A stretch of 64,000 bases of DNA from Agrobacterium rosae (GTDB taxonomy: Bacteria; Pseudomonadota; Alphaproteobacteria; Rhizobiales; Rhizobiaceae). Positions 7,669 to 15,163 of the stretch are shown here, piece after piece. The DNA is taken from the NCBI RefSeq assembly GCF_002915175.1, contig NZ_NXEJ01000008.1:1-64000 (forward strand), given 5' to 3'. The number at the start of each line of letters is the position of its first letter. The stretch's first letter is position 1. The notes below the pieces were generated by a model. That model saw only the letters and a program-made list of their open reading frames with translations, was not told the DNA's origin and did not search any database. The position numbers were made by a program, and so were the translations under genes.

Positions 7669-9462
7669 TTATTGCTTGGGTGGCTCGATCTTTTGCTGGT
7701 AGGTTCCGACGAGTTCACCCTTGCCAATGACGTGACCGGACATGGCAGCCAGAAGTGCGTCACGGTCAGATGTCGGTGGAAGATCAATCATGGAATCGAG
7801 AGCGACGATCTGGATATGATAGTGGTGCGGCTTATCGCCAGGAGGTGGCTTCGGTCCGAAATAGCCGTGTGTTCCGGATGTGTTGCGACCCTGCAAAATG
7901 CCCTCCGGCTCGACCAGGCGAAGCTGCTCCTGCAAACCCTCTGGAAGCGTCGTTACCATCGCTGGGATGTTCCACGCCAACCAGTGGACAAAGGGCTTGA
8001 GCGGCGAAGAGTCCGGGTCTTCCATGATGATGGCGTAGGACGCCGCCTTGGGCACGGCACTCCAGCTAAGCGCCGGCGAAACGCCATCGGCATATTCGCT
8101 GTATTTTGTTGGGATCGCCTGATTGCTGGAGAACGCCTCAGTGGAGACCGTGATTTTGCCTTGTGTGTCTGTCTCGGAACGCTTCAAAGCCAACGGCACA
8201 TCTGCGCCTTTTTTTGCCTGTGCCTCCATGACATCTGACGGTGCCATGGCAGCCGTCTCAGCCTTTTTCGCATCACCCGTATAGGCAATGCGATAAATGA
8301 CACCATTGGCATCATCCGCCATGAGCAGCGAACCGTCTTTAGCGACGGCAAGACCGACAGGGCGAGCAAAATGCGTCTTTCCACCATCCGTCAGGAAGCC
8401 GGTCAGAAATGGCTCGATTGTTTTGGGCTGGCCGTTCTCAAAGTGAATGCGGACGATTTCATATCCGGAGGCCGGGTTGCGGTTCCAGGAACCGCGCATG
8501 GTGGCGAAGGCATCTCCTGCAAACTTTGCCGGAAAGGCAGTTCCGCGATAGAACTTCATCTGCATCGGCGCTGCATGGGCCGTGTAACCGATCACCATCG
8601 GCTGGCTCTGGTCGCGCCACTGTTCCTTCGTCACCCCGCCAACCGGCGTGGACTGTGGATAGATGTCACCCGCGCCATAAACATGTGGCCAGCCATATTG
8701 CTTGCCCTGCTCGATCTTGTTGAGTTCCTCGGCCTGAACCTCATCGCCCATCAGGTCGATACCGTGGTCCAGGCCCCAGAGTTCACCGGTCTGTGGCTGC
8801 CAGTCGTAACCAATCGTGTTGCGCAGGCCGGATGCGAAAATCGTCCGGCTCTTGCCGTCCGGCGTCGCGCGAATGATCGTTGCGTTTTCAGGATTGCTTT
8901 CGTTGCATGAATTGCAAGTGGAGCCGACGCTGATGTACAGCATCCCGTCAGGACCGAATGAAAGAACGCGGTTTGGATGCTGGCCAGAATCCGGCAGATC
9001 GCCGATGATCATCTCAAGTTCGCCAAGGGTCCCATCGGCCTTGATGTCGGCAACGAAGACTTCTTTGACGGTCACAAGGTAGAGTTTGTCATCCTTGATT
9101 GCCAATCCATGCGCCTGCGCGCGGGACACGACCTGGATCGGTGCCCGATCTGCCTTGCCATCACCGTCTTCGTCCTTCAGCAGCAGCACATCGCCTTCTT
9201 CCCGGCGGCTGACATAAATGAAACCCTTGTCGGACACGGCGAGGATGCGGCTGTTGCCAAGCCCCTGGGCGAAAGGCTTTACAGAGAAGCCGTCGGGCAC
9301 CTTCAATTGTCCTACCCGCTCGCTCGTCGGTGCGACCTTGTTGGGCTTGAACACGTTTGTGGTGATTTGGACTTCAGTTCCATCGCCCTGCTGGGCATAG
9401 GACGTACTGCACGCAAAAAGTGCCGCCACAAGAGATGCAGCGCCGGTAACACGACGTATCAT
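7669..9462 (-). CDS. Sorbosone/glucose dehydrogenase-like propeller fused to a PEBP domain
   Basis: A 597-aa exported protein. A signal sequence (MIRRVTGAASLVAALFACST) ends in a possible lipobox LFAC, so it may be a lipoprotein. Residues about 45-405 form a beta-propeller of the sorbosone/PQQ-dependent sugar dehydrogenase type (GLNSRIL-like GLGNSRIL, DEDGDGKADR, SGLRNTIGYDW, GDEVQAEELN, RGSWNRNPASGYE). Residues about 440-590 form a YbhB/YbcL-type phosphatidylethanolamine-binding domain (IIMEDPDSSPLKPFVHW, HGYFGPKPPPG, HHYHIQIVALD). Start ATG 9462 follows GGAGGAATACCTA. It heads the stress operon. Whether it binds PQQ or oxidises a sugar cannot be told from sequence. Confidence 0.88.
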   Translation of the reverse strand: MIRRVTGAASLVAALFACSTSYAQQGDGTEVQITTNVFKPNKVAPTSERVGQLKVPDGFSVKPFAQGLGNSRILAVSDKGFIYVSRREEGDVLLLKDEDGDGKADRAPIQVVSRAQAHGLAIKDDKLYLVTVKEVFVADIKADGTLGELEMIIGDLPDSGQHPNRVLSFGPDGMLYISVGSTCNSCNESNPENATIIRATPDGKSRTIFASGLRNTIGYDWQPQTGELWGLDHGIDLMGDEVQAEELNKIEQGKQYGWPHVYGAGDIYPQSTPVGGVTKEQWRDQSQPMVIGYTAHAAPMQMKFYRGTAFPAKFAGDAFATMRGSWNRNPASGYEIVRIHFENGQPKTIEPFLTGFLTDGGKTHFARPVGLAVAKDGSLLMADDANGVIYRIAYTGDAKKAETAAMAPSDVMEAQAKKGADVPLALKRSETDTQGKITVSTEAFSSNQAIPTKYSEYADGVSPALSWSAVPKAASYAIIMEDPDSSPLKPFVHWLAWNIPAMVTTLPEGLQEQLRLVEPEGILQGRNTSGTHGYFGPKPPPGDKPHHYHIQIVALDSMIDLPPTSDRDALLAAMSGHVIGKGELVGTYQQKIEPPKQ

Positions 9463-9492
9463 TAGGTATTCCTCCAAAGAATTCACACGCCG

Positions 9493-9517
9493 AACATGCG
9501 AGACTCTTCAAAGTTCC
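9493..9517 (-). promoter_or_regulatory. Candidate EcfG/RpoE2 promoter of the dehydrogenase-hydrolase-DUF4142 operon
   Basis: On the minus strand GGAAC (9517-9513), 16 bases, then TGTT (9496-9493): exact -35 and one mismatch in the -10 against GGAAC-N16/17-CGTT. A start near 9485 gives a leader of about 22 bases to ATG 9462. Confidence 0.55.
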
Positions 9518-9627
9518 CCCTTCTTAACGCTATCAGAACTGAATATGTACGCACGTCGCCAAGTAACGTGGCTTATGCGGGTAGCAACAACCGTAGTGAT
9601 GGCATACGACGCCCGCGGCCACCCTTT

Positions 9628-9657
9628 GGAAAAACGACCTTCAGGGCTCGTTGAAGG
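9628..9657 (-). terminator. Terminator after the TIGR02588 gene
   Basis: On the minus strand CCTTCA (9657-9652) pairs with TGAAGG (9643-9638), loop of 8, followed by TCGTTTTT. The stop codon of the TIGR02588 gene lies in the stem. The 9463-9640 gap otherwise holds only the promoter above. Confidence 0.6.
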
Positions 9658-10048
9658 CTGAAACATAGAGAATGATCCTGCCTCTGGGATCATTTTTGAA
9701 AATCAGGCCGCCTCGCGCCTTTGATCTTCCAGGAACATAGTCCATTACGGTGCTGGCTCTCTCGACGATATCGGAACCATCACGGATCTCGCCGTTGACA
9801 GCGACCTGCGATGCGGTTGCGCTTGCAACATTCGAAACTTCGAAAGACACCTGAAACCCGTTGCTGCGCTGTTCAGTGATGACTACGGTTGCGGTGAGGT
9901 CAGGTGATGTATCCTGATCTTTAAACGCGTCTTTTGCGATCCAGAAAATCACCACGAGTACGATTACTGCGGATACCAGTCCGGTGACCCACTCGACCCA
10001 GTGCGGATGGTTTGCCTCGAGACGTTTGTCGCCGATTGTTTTGGTCAT
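9641..10048 (-). CDS. TIGR02588 family protein
   Basis: A 135-aa protein with one membrane helix (about residues 22-42, VTGLVSAVIVLVVIFWIAKD) followed by an extracytoplasmic beta-rich domain (FQVSFEVSNVASATASQVAV, then a conserved-looking FKNDPRGRIILYVSAF end). It matches the TIGR02588 description: a single-span protein always found in a two-gene operon with the multi-span TIGR02587 protein. Start ATG 10048 has GAGGG upstream. The gap to the upstream gene is 7 bp. Function unknown; location among stress genes is suggestive only. Confidence 0.85.
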   Translation of the reverse strand: MTKTIGDKRLEANHPHWVEWVTGLVSAVIVLVVIFWIAKDAFKDQDTSPDLTATVVITEQRSNGFQVSFEVSNVASATASQVAVNGEIRDGSDIVERASTVMDYVPGRSKARGGLIFKNDPRGRIILYVSAFNEP

Positions 10049-10055
10049 GAAACCC

Positions 10056-10991
10056 TCAGAGGATAAGTCGAGCGGCAGCCGCTCCGATCGCACCGGGAAA
10101 ACTCAGGATGACGATCGCCATGAGCACCTGCGTGGAACCCAAGTCGTCAGTGCGGTGGAACGTCCAGAGACAGTAGGCGCTGATGGATCCTGCTATCACG
10201 TAGCCAGGTAAGGTAAAGCGCACAAAAGCATGCCAACTTGGCGTACCCTCCGCCAGATCGTGGCTTCCATGAAATGACAGCGCGTAAACGAATCCATGCA
10301 TGACGATTAGCGACGCTGCGATGATGACAAGGCCGTGCCAAGGCGTCATCTTAAACGAAAGCAAGATCATCTCCTCGGTGGGCGCCACGTTCAGATTTAA
10401 AAACAGCGCACCAACCGCCATCAGAAAGAGCTCGCCGCCATAACTTGTCTCGCGATTTTGAACTGGATCATCGTCATCCTCAGTTTCTTCATCGTCAGAT
10501 TCGCCGCCCAGTTGGCTCCTGCCCAACATGGCGCCAATGCTCGCCGGCACCCCTAGCAGAGCAATCATGCCCACAATCTCATGTGAGGTTTGACCAGTCC
10601 GCAACACGCCTATGGAAGAGAGGATCAACGTGCTCGCTACCATACCCAATGCATAGGCGATAACAGCATCTCGGACAGATTGCCCCCAACCCGAAGTCTG
10701 CTCAAACCCTATGCGGCGAGACAGGACTATCAACAGAGGCAAATTGATCAAAAGAAGCAGCAACAGTCGGGTGCGATCCATGTAGAAGCCAAGCTCCCAC
10801 ATTTCCATCGTCATAAACATCGGCAGAGCGAACAGAAGAGCGCCCGCAACGCCGCGCGCGATTCCAGCGAGAAATTTGCTTGTATCGAATCCACCACTTG
10901 CGCCGACTTTCAAACCCAATCTCGTTCTCCACAGAATGACTCTGGTCATGCGCGAGGACCGGATCGTCGCAATGCCGAACCTTAACAGCAT
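10056..10991 (-). CDS. TIGR02587 family integral membrane protein
   Basis: A polytopic membrane protein (311 aa from the first ATG) with about seven hydrophobic segments, for example VAGALLFALPMFM, LLLLLLINLPLLIVL, LMAVGALFLNLNV and LVIIAASLIVMH, and an acidic cytoplasmic loop (ESDDEETEDDDD) in the middle. It matches TIGR02587, the partner of TIGR02588. The start is uncertain: ATG 10991 or ATG 10949; neither has a strong ribosome site. The family is known from Agrobacterium, Sinorhizobium and cyanobacteria and has no assigned function. Conserved polar residues (PTEEM within a helix) hint at transport or sensing, but this is a guess. Confidence 0.82.
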   Translation of the reverse strand: MLLRFGIATIRSSRMTRVILWRTRLGLKVGASGGFDTSKFLAGIARGVAGALLFALPMFMTMEMWELGFYMDRTRLLLLLLINLPLLIVLSRRIGFEQTSGWGQSVRDAVIAYALGMVASTLILSSIGVLRTGQTSHEIVGMIALLGVPASIGAMLGRSQLGGESDDEETEDDDDPVQNRETSYGGELFLMAVGALFLNLNVAPTEEMILLSFKMTPWHGLVIIAASLIVMHGFVYALSFHGSHDLAEGTPSWHAFVRFTLPGYVIAGSISAYCLWTFHRTDDLGSTQVLMAIVILSFPGAIGAAAARLIL

Positions 10992-11160
10992 CGAAGAGTG
11001 GACGCGACGACAATCACGTCACGCTAATCAAAGACTTTTCAATATCCAACCCTCCTGATAGGTTCTGACTTTGTTCGCGGTCATTTTTGACGCATCCATC
11101 GCGGTATATGGAGCTTCGTCTATACCGAATTTAAAGTAGGCGCACATCAAGGATAACGGC

Positions 11161-13227
11161 ATGGCGGTTGCCTCTCTGGAAAAACTGAACGAGCAGCAGC
11201 GCAAGGCCGTCGAGCATGGCGTTGGGCTGGCTGAGGGCAACACGGCAGGGCCTCTGTTGATCATTGCTGGTGCAGGCTCCGGCAAGACGAACACGCTCGC
11301 ACACCGGGTGGCACATCTCATCGTCAATGGTGCGGACCCGCGCCGCATTCTCCTGATGACCTTTTCGCGCAGAGCCGCCTCGGAAATGGCCCGCCGCGTC
11401 GAGCGCATCTGCCGCAATGTGCTGGGTGCCAATGCCGGTGTCCTGACAGACGCCCTTGTCTGGTCCGGTACATTCCACGGTATCGGTGCGAGACTGCTGC
11501 GGATGTATGCCGAGCAGATCGGTCTCAACCTGGACTTCACAATCCACGACCGGGAAGACAGCGCTGATCTGATGAACCTCGTGCGGCACGAACTCGGATT
11601 TTCCAAAACAGAAAGCCGCTTTCCGACCAAGGGCACCTGTCTTGCGATCTATTCACGCGCAGTCAACTCGGAGACGCCGCTGAACGAGATCCTGCGCCAG
11701 CATTATCCATGGGTCGCCACATGGGAAGAACAATTTAAGGAATTGTTCGGAGCTTATGTCGAGGCCAAGCAGGCGCAGAACGTGCTCGATTACGATGACC
11801 TTCTGCTCTACTGGGCGCAGATGGTCAGCGATCCCGATCTCGCCGACGATATCGGCAATCGCTTCGACCATGTCATGGTCGACGAGTATCAAGATACCAA
11901 CAAACTCCAGTCGTCTGTCCTGATGGCGCTCAAGCCCGGCGGGCGTGGCCTGACCGTCGTCGGCGACGATGCCCAGTCGATCTATTCGTTCCGGGCAGCG
12001 ACCGTTCGCAACATTCTCGACTTTCCAACATCTTTCAGCCCTGCCGCCGATGTCATCACACTCGATCGCAATTACCGCTCGACCCAGCCCATTCTGGCGG
12101 CAGCCAATGGCGTGATCGAATTGGCGCGCGAGCGTTTCACCAAAAACCTGTGGACCGAACGGGAGTCGCTCGAGCGACCCAAACTCGTGACCGTCAAGGA
12201 CGAGACCGAACAGGCCAATTTCATTGTCGAGCAAGTTCTGTCCAATCGTGAGACTGGCATGACGCTGAAACAACAGGCGGTCTTGTTCCGGACGTCCAGT
12301 CACAGCGGTACGCTCGAAGTCGAACTCACCCGTCGCAATATCCCCTTCGTCAAGTTCGGTGGCCTGAAGTTTCTCGACAGCGCCCACGTGAAGGACATGC
12401 TGGCCGTGCTGCGCTTCGCCCAGAACCCGCGTGACCGGGTTGCGGGTTTCCGTCTTCTCCAAATGTTGCCGGGCATCGGTCCCAAAAAAGCTGGCACCAT
12501 TCTCGACACCATCGCCTCCGACCCCGAACCGCTCCTAGCACTCGCGGAAATTCCACCACCACCGAAGACAGGCGAAGACTGGACATCATTCGTTCAATTG
12601 CTGGGAGGGCTTCGCAAAACGCAGGAAGGCTGGCCGTCGGATATCGCGCAGGCCCGTCTCTGGTACGAACCCCATCTCGACCGCATCCATGAAGACGCCG
12701 ATACTCGCAAGGCCGATCTCCTGCAGCTCGAGCAGATAGCCAGCGGCTATCCCTCGCGCGAACGTTTCCTGACCGAGCTGACGCTCGACCCGCCGGATGC
12801 CACCAGCGATCAGGCGGGCGTACCATTGCTCGACGAAGACTATCTGATCCTGTCGACCATCCACTCGGCCAAGGGACAGGAATGGCGTTCCGTCTTCATG
12901 CTCAACGTTGTCGATGGCTGCATACCGTCGGACCTGGGGACAGGAACGACGCAGGAGATCGAGGAGGAACGGCGTCTGCTCTATGTCGGCATGACGCGGG
13001 CCAAGGACAGCCTGTCGCTGATCACGCCGCAACGATTTTTCACACATGGTCAGAACTCGCAGGGCGACCGGCACGTTTATGCATCTCGGTCCAGGTTCAT
13101 CCCCGCGACATTGCTGCAATATTTCGAACCGATGGCTTGGCCGAAGGTCTCGGCCGCAGCATCTGAACGCAGTGCCCAGCAGATCCGCATCGATGTCGGG
13201 GCACGCATGCGCGGCATGTGGAAATAG
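11161..13227 (+). CDS. UvrD/PcrA-like superfamily 1 DNA helicase
   Basis: A 688-aa 3'-5' DNA helicase. Walker A is GAGSGKT at residues 37-43, the DExx box is VDEYQDTN, motif III is VVGDDAQSIYSFR, motif IV/V appears as STIHSAKGQEWRSVF and motif VI as LLYVGMTRAKD, so all helicase motifs are present. The length matches UvrD/PcrA, but the C-terminal region is diverged and lacks an obvious RNA-polymerase-binding Tudor tail. AAGGATAACGGC precedes ATG 11161. In rhizobia this type of helicase sits beside a SRAP (HMCES) gene, and here a truncated SRAP start follows after 9 bp. A repair role is likely; the exact ortholog is not settled. Confidence 0.9.
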   Translation: MAVASLEKLNEQQRKAVEHGVGLAEGNTAGPLLIIAGAGSGKTNTLAHRVAHLIVNGADPRRILLMTFSRRAASEMARRVERICRNVLGANAGVLTDALVWSGTFHGIGARLLRMYAEQIGLNLDFTIHDREDSADLMNLVRHELGFSKTESRFPTKGTCLAIYSRAVNSETPLNEILRQHYPWVATWEEQFKELFGAYVEAKQAQNVLDYDDLLLYWAQMVSDPDLADDIGNRFDHVMVDEYQDTNKLQSSVLMALKPGGRGLTVVGDDAQSIYSFRAATVRNILDFPTSFSPAADVITLDRNYRSTQPILAAANGVIELARERFTKNLWTERESLERPKLVTVKDETEQANFIVEQVLSNRETGMTLKQQAVLFRTSSHSGTLEVELTRRNIPFVKFGGLKFLDSAHVKDMLAVLRFAQNPRDRVAGFRLLQMLPGIGPKKAGTILDTIASDPEPLLALAEIPPPPKTGEDWTSFVQLLGGLRKTQEGWPSDIAQARLWYEPHLDRIHEDADTRKADLLQLEQIASGYPSRERFLTELTLDPPDATSDQAGVPLLDEDYLILSTIHSAKGQEWRSVFMLNVVDGCIPSDLGTGTTQEIEEERRLLYVGMTRAKDSLSLITPQRFFTHGQNSQGDRHVYASRSRFIPATLLQYFEPMAWPKVSAAASERSAQQIRIDVGARMRGMWK

Positions 13228-13236
13228 GAGCGACCG

Positions 13237-13389
13237 ATGTGCAATCTCTATAACGTGACCACGACACGTGACGCAGTCCTGCAGTTCACTAAGGCATTCC
13301 GTGATCTGGCAGGGTGGAACGAGGCGAGCTTCGACGTCTATCCTGGCTATCAAGCTCCGGTTGTCCGCGCCGCTGCGGACGGAGTTTAA
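13237..13389 (+). pseudogene. Truncated SRAP (HMCES/YedK-like) gene
   Basis: ATG 13237, with GGAG upstream, starts MCNLYNVTTTRDAVL, the hallmark N terminus of SRAP proteins, whose Cys2 crosslinks to abasic sites in single-stranded DNA. Homology continues through FDVYPGYQAPVVRAAADG, then a TAA stops the frame after 50 residues, where an intact protein has about 220. None of the later motifs (the catalytic His or Glu regions) is found downstream. The gene is therefore a 5' fragment left by a deletion or rearrangement with its junction near 13380. It is co-directional with the helicase, 9 bp after its stop. Confidence 0.8.
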
Positions 13390-13549
13390 AAAGCGCTTGC
13401 AAGCGCGACGAAATTCCCAACTTGTGAATTGATAAACTTCCCAATCAGCTCCCTTGATCGCTCGTCCACTCCGAGCAGCTTCCTGGTCGACGGTTGAATG
13501 CCTCCAGTCAAGTTTTTTCTGAGCGTGAAGCGTCAAGCAAAAGAATTGG

Positions 13550-13582
13550 TATGATCATTGCGCATTATCGAAATTCATCATA
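13550..13582 (+). promoter_or_regulatory. Possible operator of the FadR-type regulator gene
   Basis: The inverted pair TATGAT (13550-13555) and ATCATA (13577-13582) lies 38 bp before the regulator ATG. TGGTATGATCA (13548-13558) is one base from the FadR-subfamily half-site pattern TNGTNNNACNA. Autoregulation would be typical. The rest of 13390-13619 holds only an unrecognised 48-codon minus-strand open stretch. Confidence 0.35.
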
Positions 13583-13619
13583 CATATTTGCAAGGCCTAC
13601 ACTTGGCTGATTTCGATTT

Positions 13620-14366
13620 ATGGTGACCGACGTGCCCGAAAAGCAAAAACGTAGCAAATCATCCGGGTCTCTTGTCACCAAAGTCAGTGTGAGCCTGCGA
13701 CAGGCTATTGCGTCTGGCCAATATGGGCCCGGCGACCGCTTGCCCAGCGAGATCAAGATGACGGAAACTCATGGCGTTAGCCGCACCGTCGTTCGGGAGG
13801 CGGTGACGGCTTTGCGTTGTGATGGATTGGTGGAAGTTCGTCAGGGTGCGGGCATTTTCGTTCTTAGAAAAGAAACAGATCGCTCTTCGGTAAAGATCGA
13901 CAAGGCGAGATTGTCGTCGGATCTCGAAGTACTGGAAATTCGTACTCCACTTGAAATCGAGGCTGCAGGGCTTGCCGCACTTCGCAGGTCGCCGTCCCAG
14001 GAAGAGGTGATCTTCGATTGCCATGCCAAGGTGCTGGACTGTATTGAGAACAATCAGTCAATCCGCGAGGCGGATCTGGCACTTCATTTTGCGATTGCGG
14101 CAGCGACCAACAATCCTCTGTTCACGCAATTTCTGGAACTGCATGGGCAGGCGGCCATTCCGCAATCTCGCTTCGTTCCCAAGCAGCAGGAGGTTGACCA
14201 GACCACCTATCGACAGCTGATCCACAGAGAGCATGAAGCGATTATCGTTGCGATTTCAGACCGCAACGATCAGGCGGCAAAGCTTGCCATGCAGGAACAT
14301 CTGCGCGGCAGTCAACTCCGCTACCGCGAGATGATGCGCGATCTGCGCGGCATCGCTGCGAACTAA
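13620..14366 (+). CDS. FadR-subfamily GntR transcriptional regulator
   Basis: A 248-aa regulator with an N-terminal winged helix (about residues 18-82; GDRLPSEIKMTETHGVSRTVVREAV is the typical GntR pattern, ending LVEVRQGAGIFVL) and a C-terminal FCD all-helical effector domain (about 100-235) with His/Asp metal-ligand positions around ADLALHFAIAAATNN and HEAIIVAISDRN. FCD regulators commonly sense organic acids, uronates or their keto derivatives, which agrees with the lyase and GH88 genes next door. It converges on the minus-strand sugar gene with a 4-bp overlap of stops. The start is ATG 13620; ribosome site weak. Confidence 0.9.
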   Translation: MVTDVPEKQKRSKSSGSLVTKVSVSLRQAIASGQYGPGDRLPSEIKMTETHGVSRTVVREAVTALRCDGLVEVRQGAGIFVLRKETDRSSVKIDKARLSSDLEVLEIRTPLEIEAAGLAALRRSPSQEEVIFDCHAKVLDCIENNQSIREADLALHFAIAAATNNPLFTQFLELHGQAAIPQSRFVPKQQEVDQTTYRQLIHREHEAIIVAISDRNDQAAKLAMQEHLRGSQLRYREMMRDLRGIAAN

Positions 14367-15151
14367 AACACATCCGTACCCCAGACCTCTAATTGCGTGA
14401 GCGCCGGAAAAGGCGATGGATCGTTTGCTTTTTTCAGGTCATGCAGCCGTACCCATTCCACAGTGCGCGGCGGCATGGCGAAGGCTTGAGCAGCGCCGGA
14501 TTTGACCAACGGGATTGTCAGCACGTAGCCATCTGAAAACGTCATGCTAGCCTCGTCCCACCAGGAATCGTGGGGAAAATCTGCCCTCAGATACAGCGTG
14601 ACCTGATCAATGAGCACGTGTCGCCCGAATGCCAGAGTAAGCGTTGCCGCCGGGTCTTGATTGATGCCCCAGCTGGTATAGGGCCAGAAGCCGTGATCCG
14701 TATTGGCCTTCTCACCATCTATGGCGTTGCGGGCTGCAAAGACGGCCTCGCCGCGCGTTTCCACATTGGCTTTCGCATGGGGAAATAGCGTCGTATTGTC
14801 GTGGTGATCGAAGGGATTGAACGCCAGGTTTCGGCGCGTCAAAGCCTCATCCGGGTGGGCGCGACAGGCGGAGATGCGGTGGAGATTTCCCAGAAATGCC
14901 TGCGGCGGATAAGTCTTGCGCGTTAGGCCGAAGGGAACAGGCAGCAAGAAATCCGTGCCAGCCATAAAGACGCGCGCGGGCGGCACGCCGGCATCAAGGC
15001 TGAGCTCGATATGGCCAGGCTCTGCCGCTTCGACCACAATCCTGTCGCCTTCAGCGTATTCATCGCGATAGACCAGAAAGACCTCGTCGTCGGAACTGGC
15101 TTGCGACAGCACCTTGCCTGATACGTTGATGACTTTGAGTGTGAGCTTCAT
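14363..15151 (-). CDS. Carbohydrate-related protein with discoidin-like region, 262 aa
   Basis: I do not know a named family with certainty. The first 90 residues (MKLTLKVINVSGKVLSQA on) look like a beta-sandwich with DRIVVEAAEPGHIELSL; the second half (about 120-262; RNAIDGEKANTDHGFWPYTSWGINQDPAATLTLAFGR, then VTLYLRADFPHDSWW) resembles a discoidin/F5-8-type sugar-binding module. No signal peptide. The frame opens two codons earlier, but AAGGGAGA spaces better to ATG 15151. It follows the lyase gene by 12 bp, so it is co-expressed with it and may present or bind the oligosaccharide in the cytoplasm. Confidence 0.7.
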   Translation of the reverse strand: MKLTLKVINVSGKVLSQASSDDEVFLVYRDEYAEGDRIVVEAAEPGHIELSLDAGVPPARVFMAGTDFLLPVPFGLTRKTYPPQAFLGNLHRISACRAHPDEALTRRNLAFNPFDHHDNTTLFPHAKANVETRGEAVFAARNAIDGEKANTDHGFWPYTSWGINQDPAATLTLAFGRHVLIDQVTLYLRADFPHDSWWDEASMTFSDGYVLTIPLVKSGAAQAFAMPPRTVEWVRLHDLKKANDPSPFPALTQLEVWGTDVF

Positions 15152-15163
15152 CGGCATTCTCCC

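Noticed and set aside
11028-11636. A 202-codon minus-strand frame over the helicase start
   Set aside because: Antisense to the Walker A region; serine/arginine-rich with no family pattern.
12586-13536. A 316-codon minus-strand frame across the helicase end
   Set aside because: Mostly antisense to helicase motifs. Only its first 48 codons lie outside, and those read as a better protein fragment in another frame.
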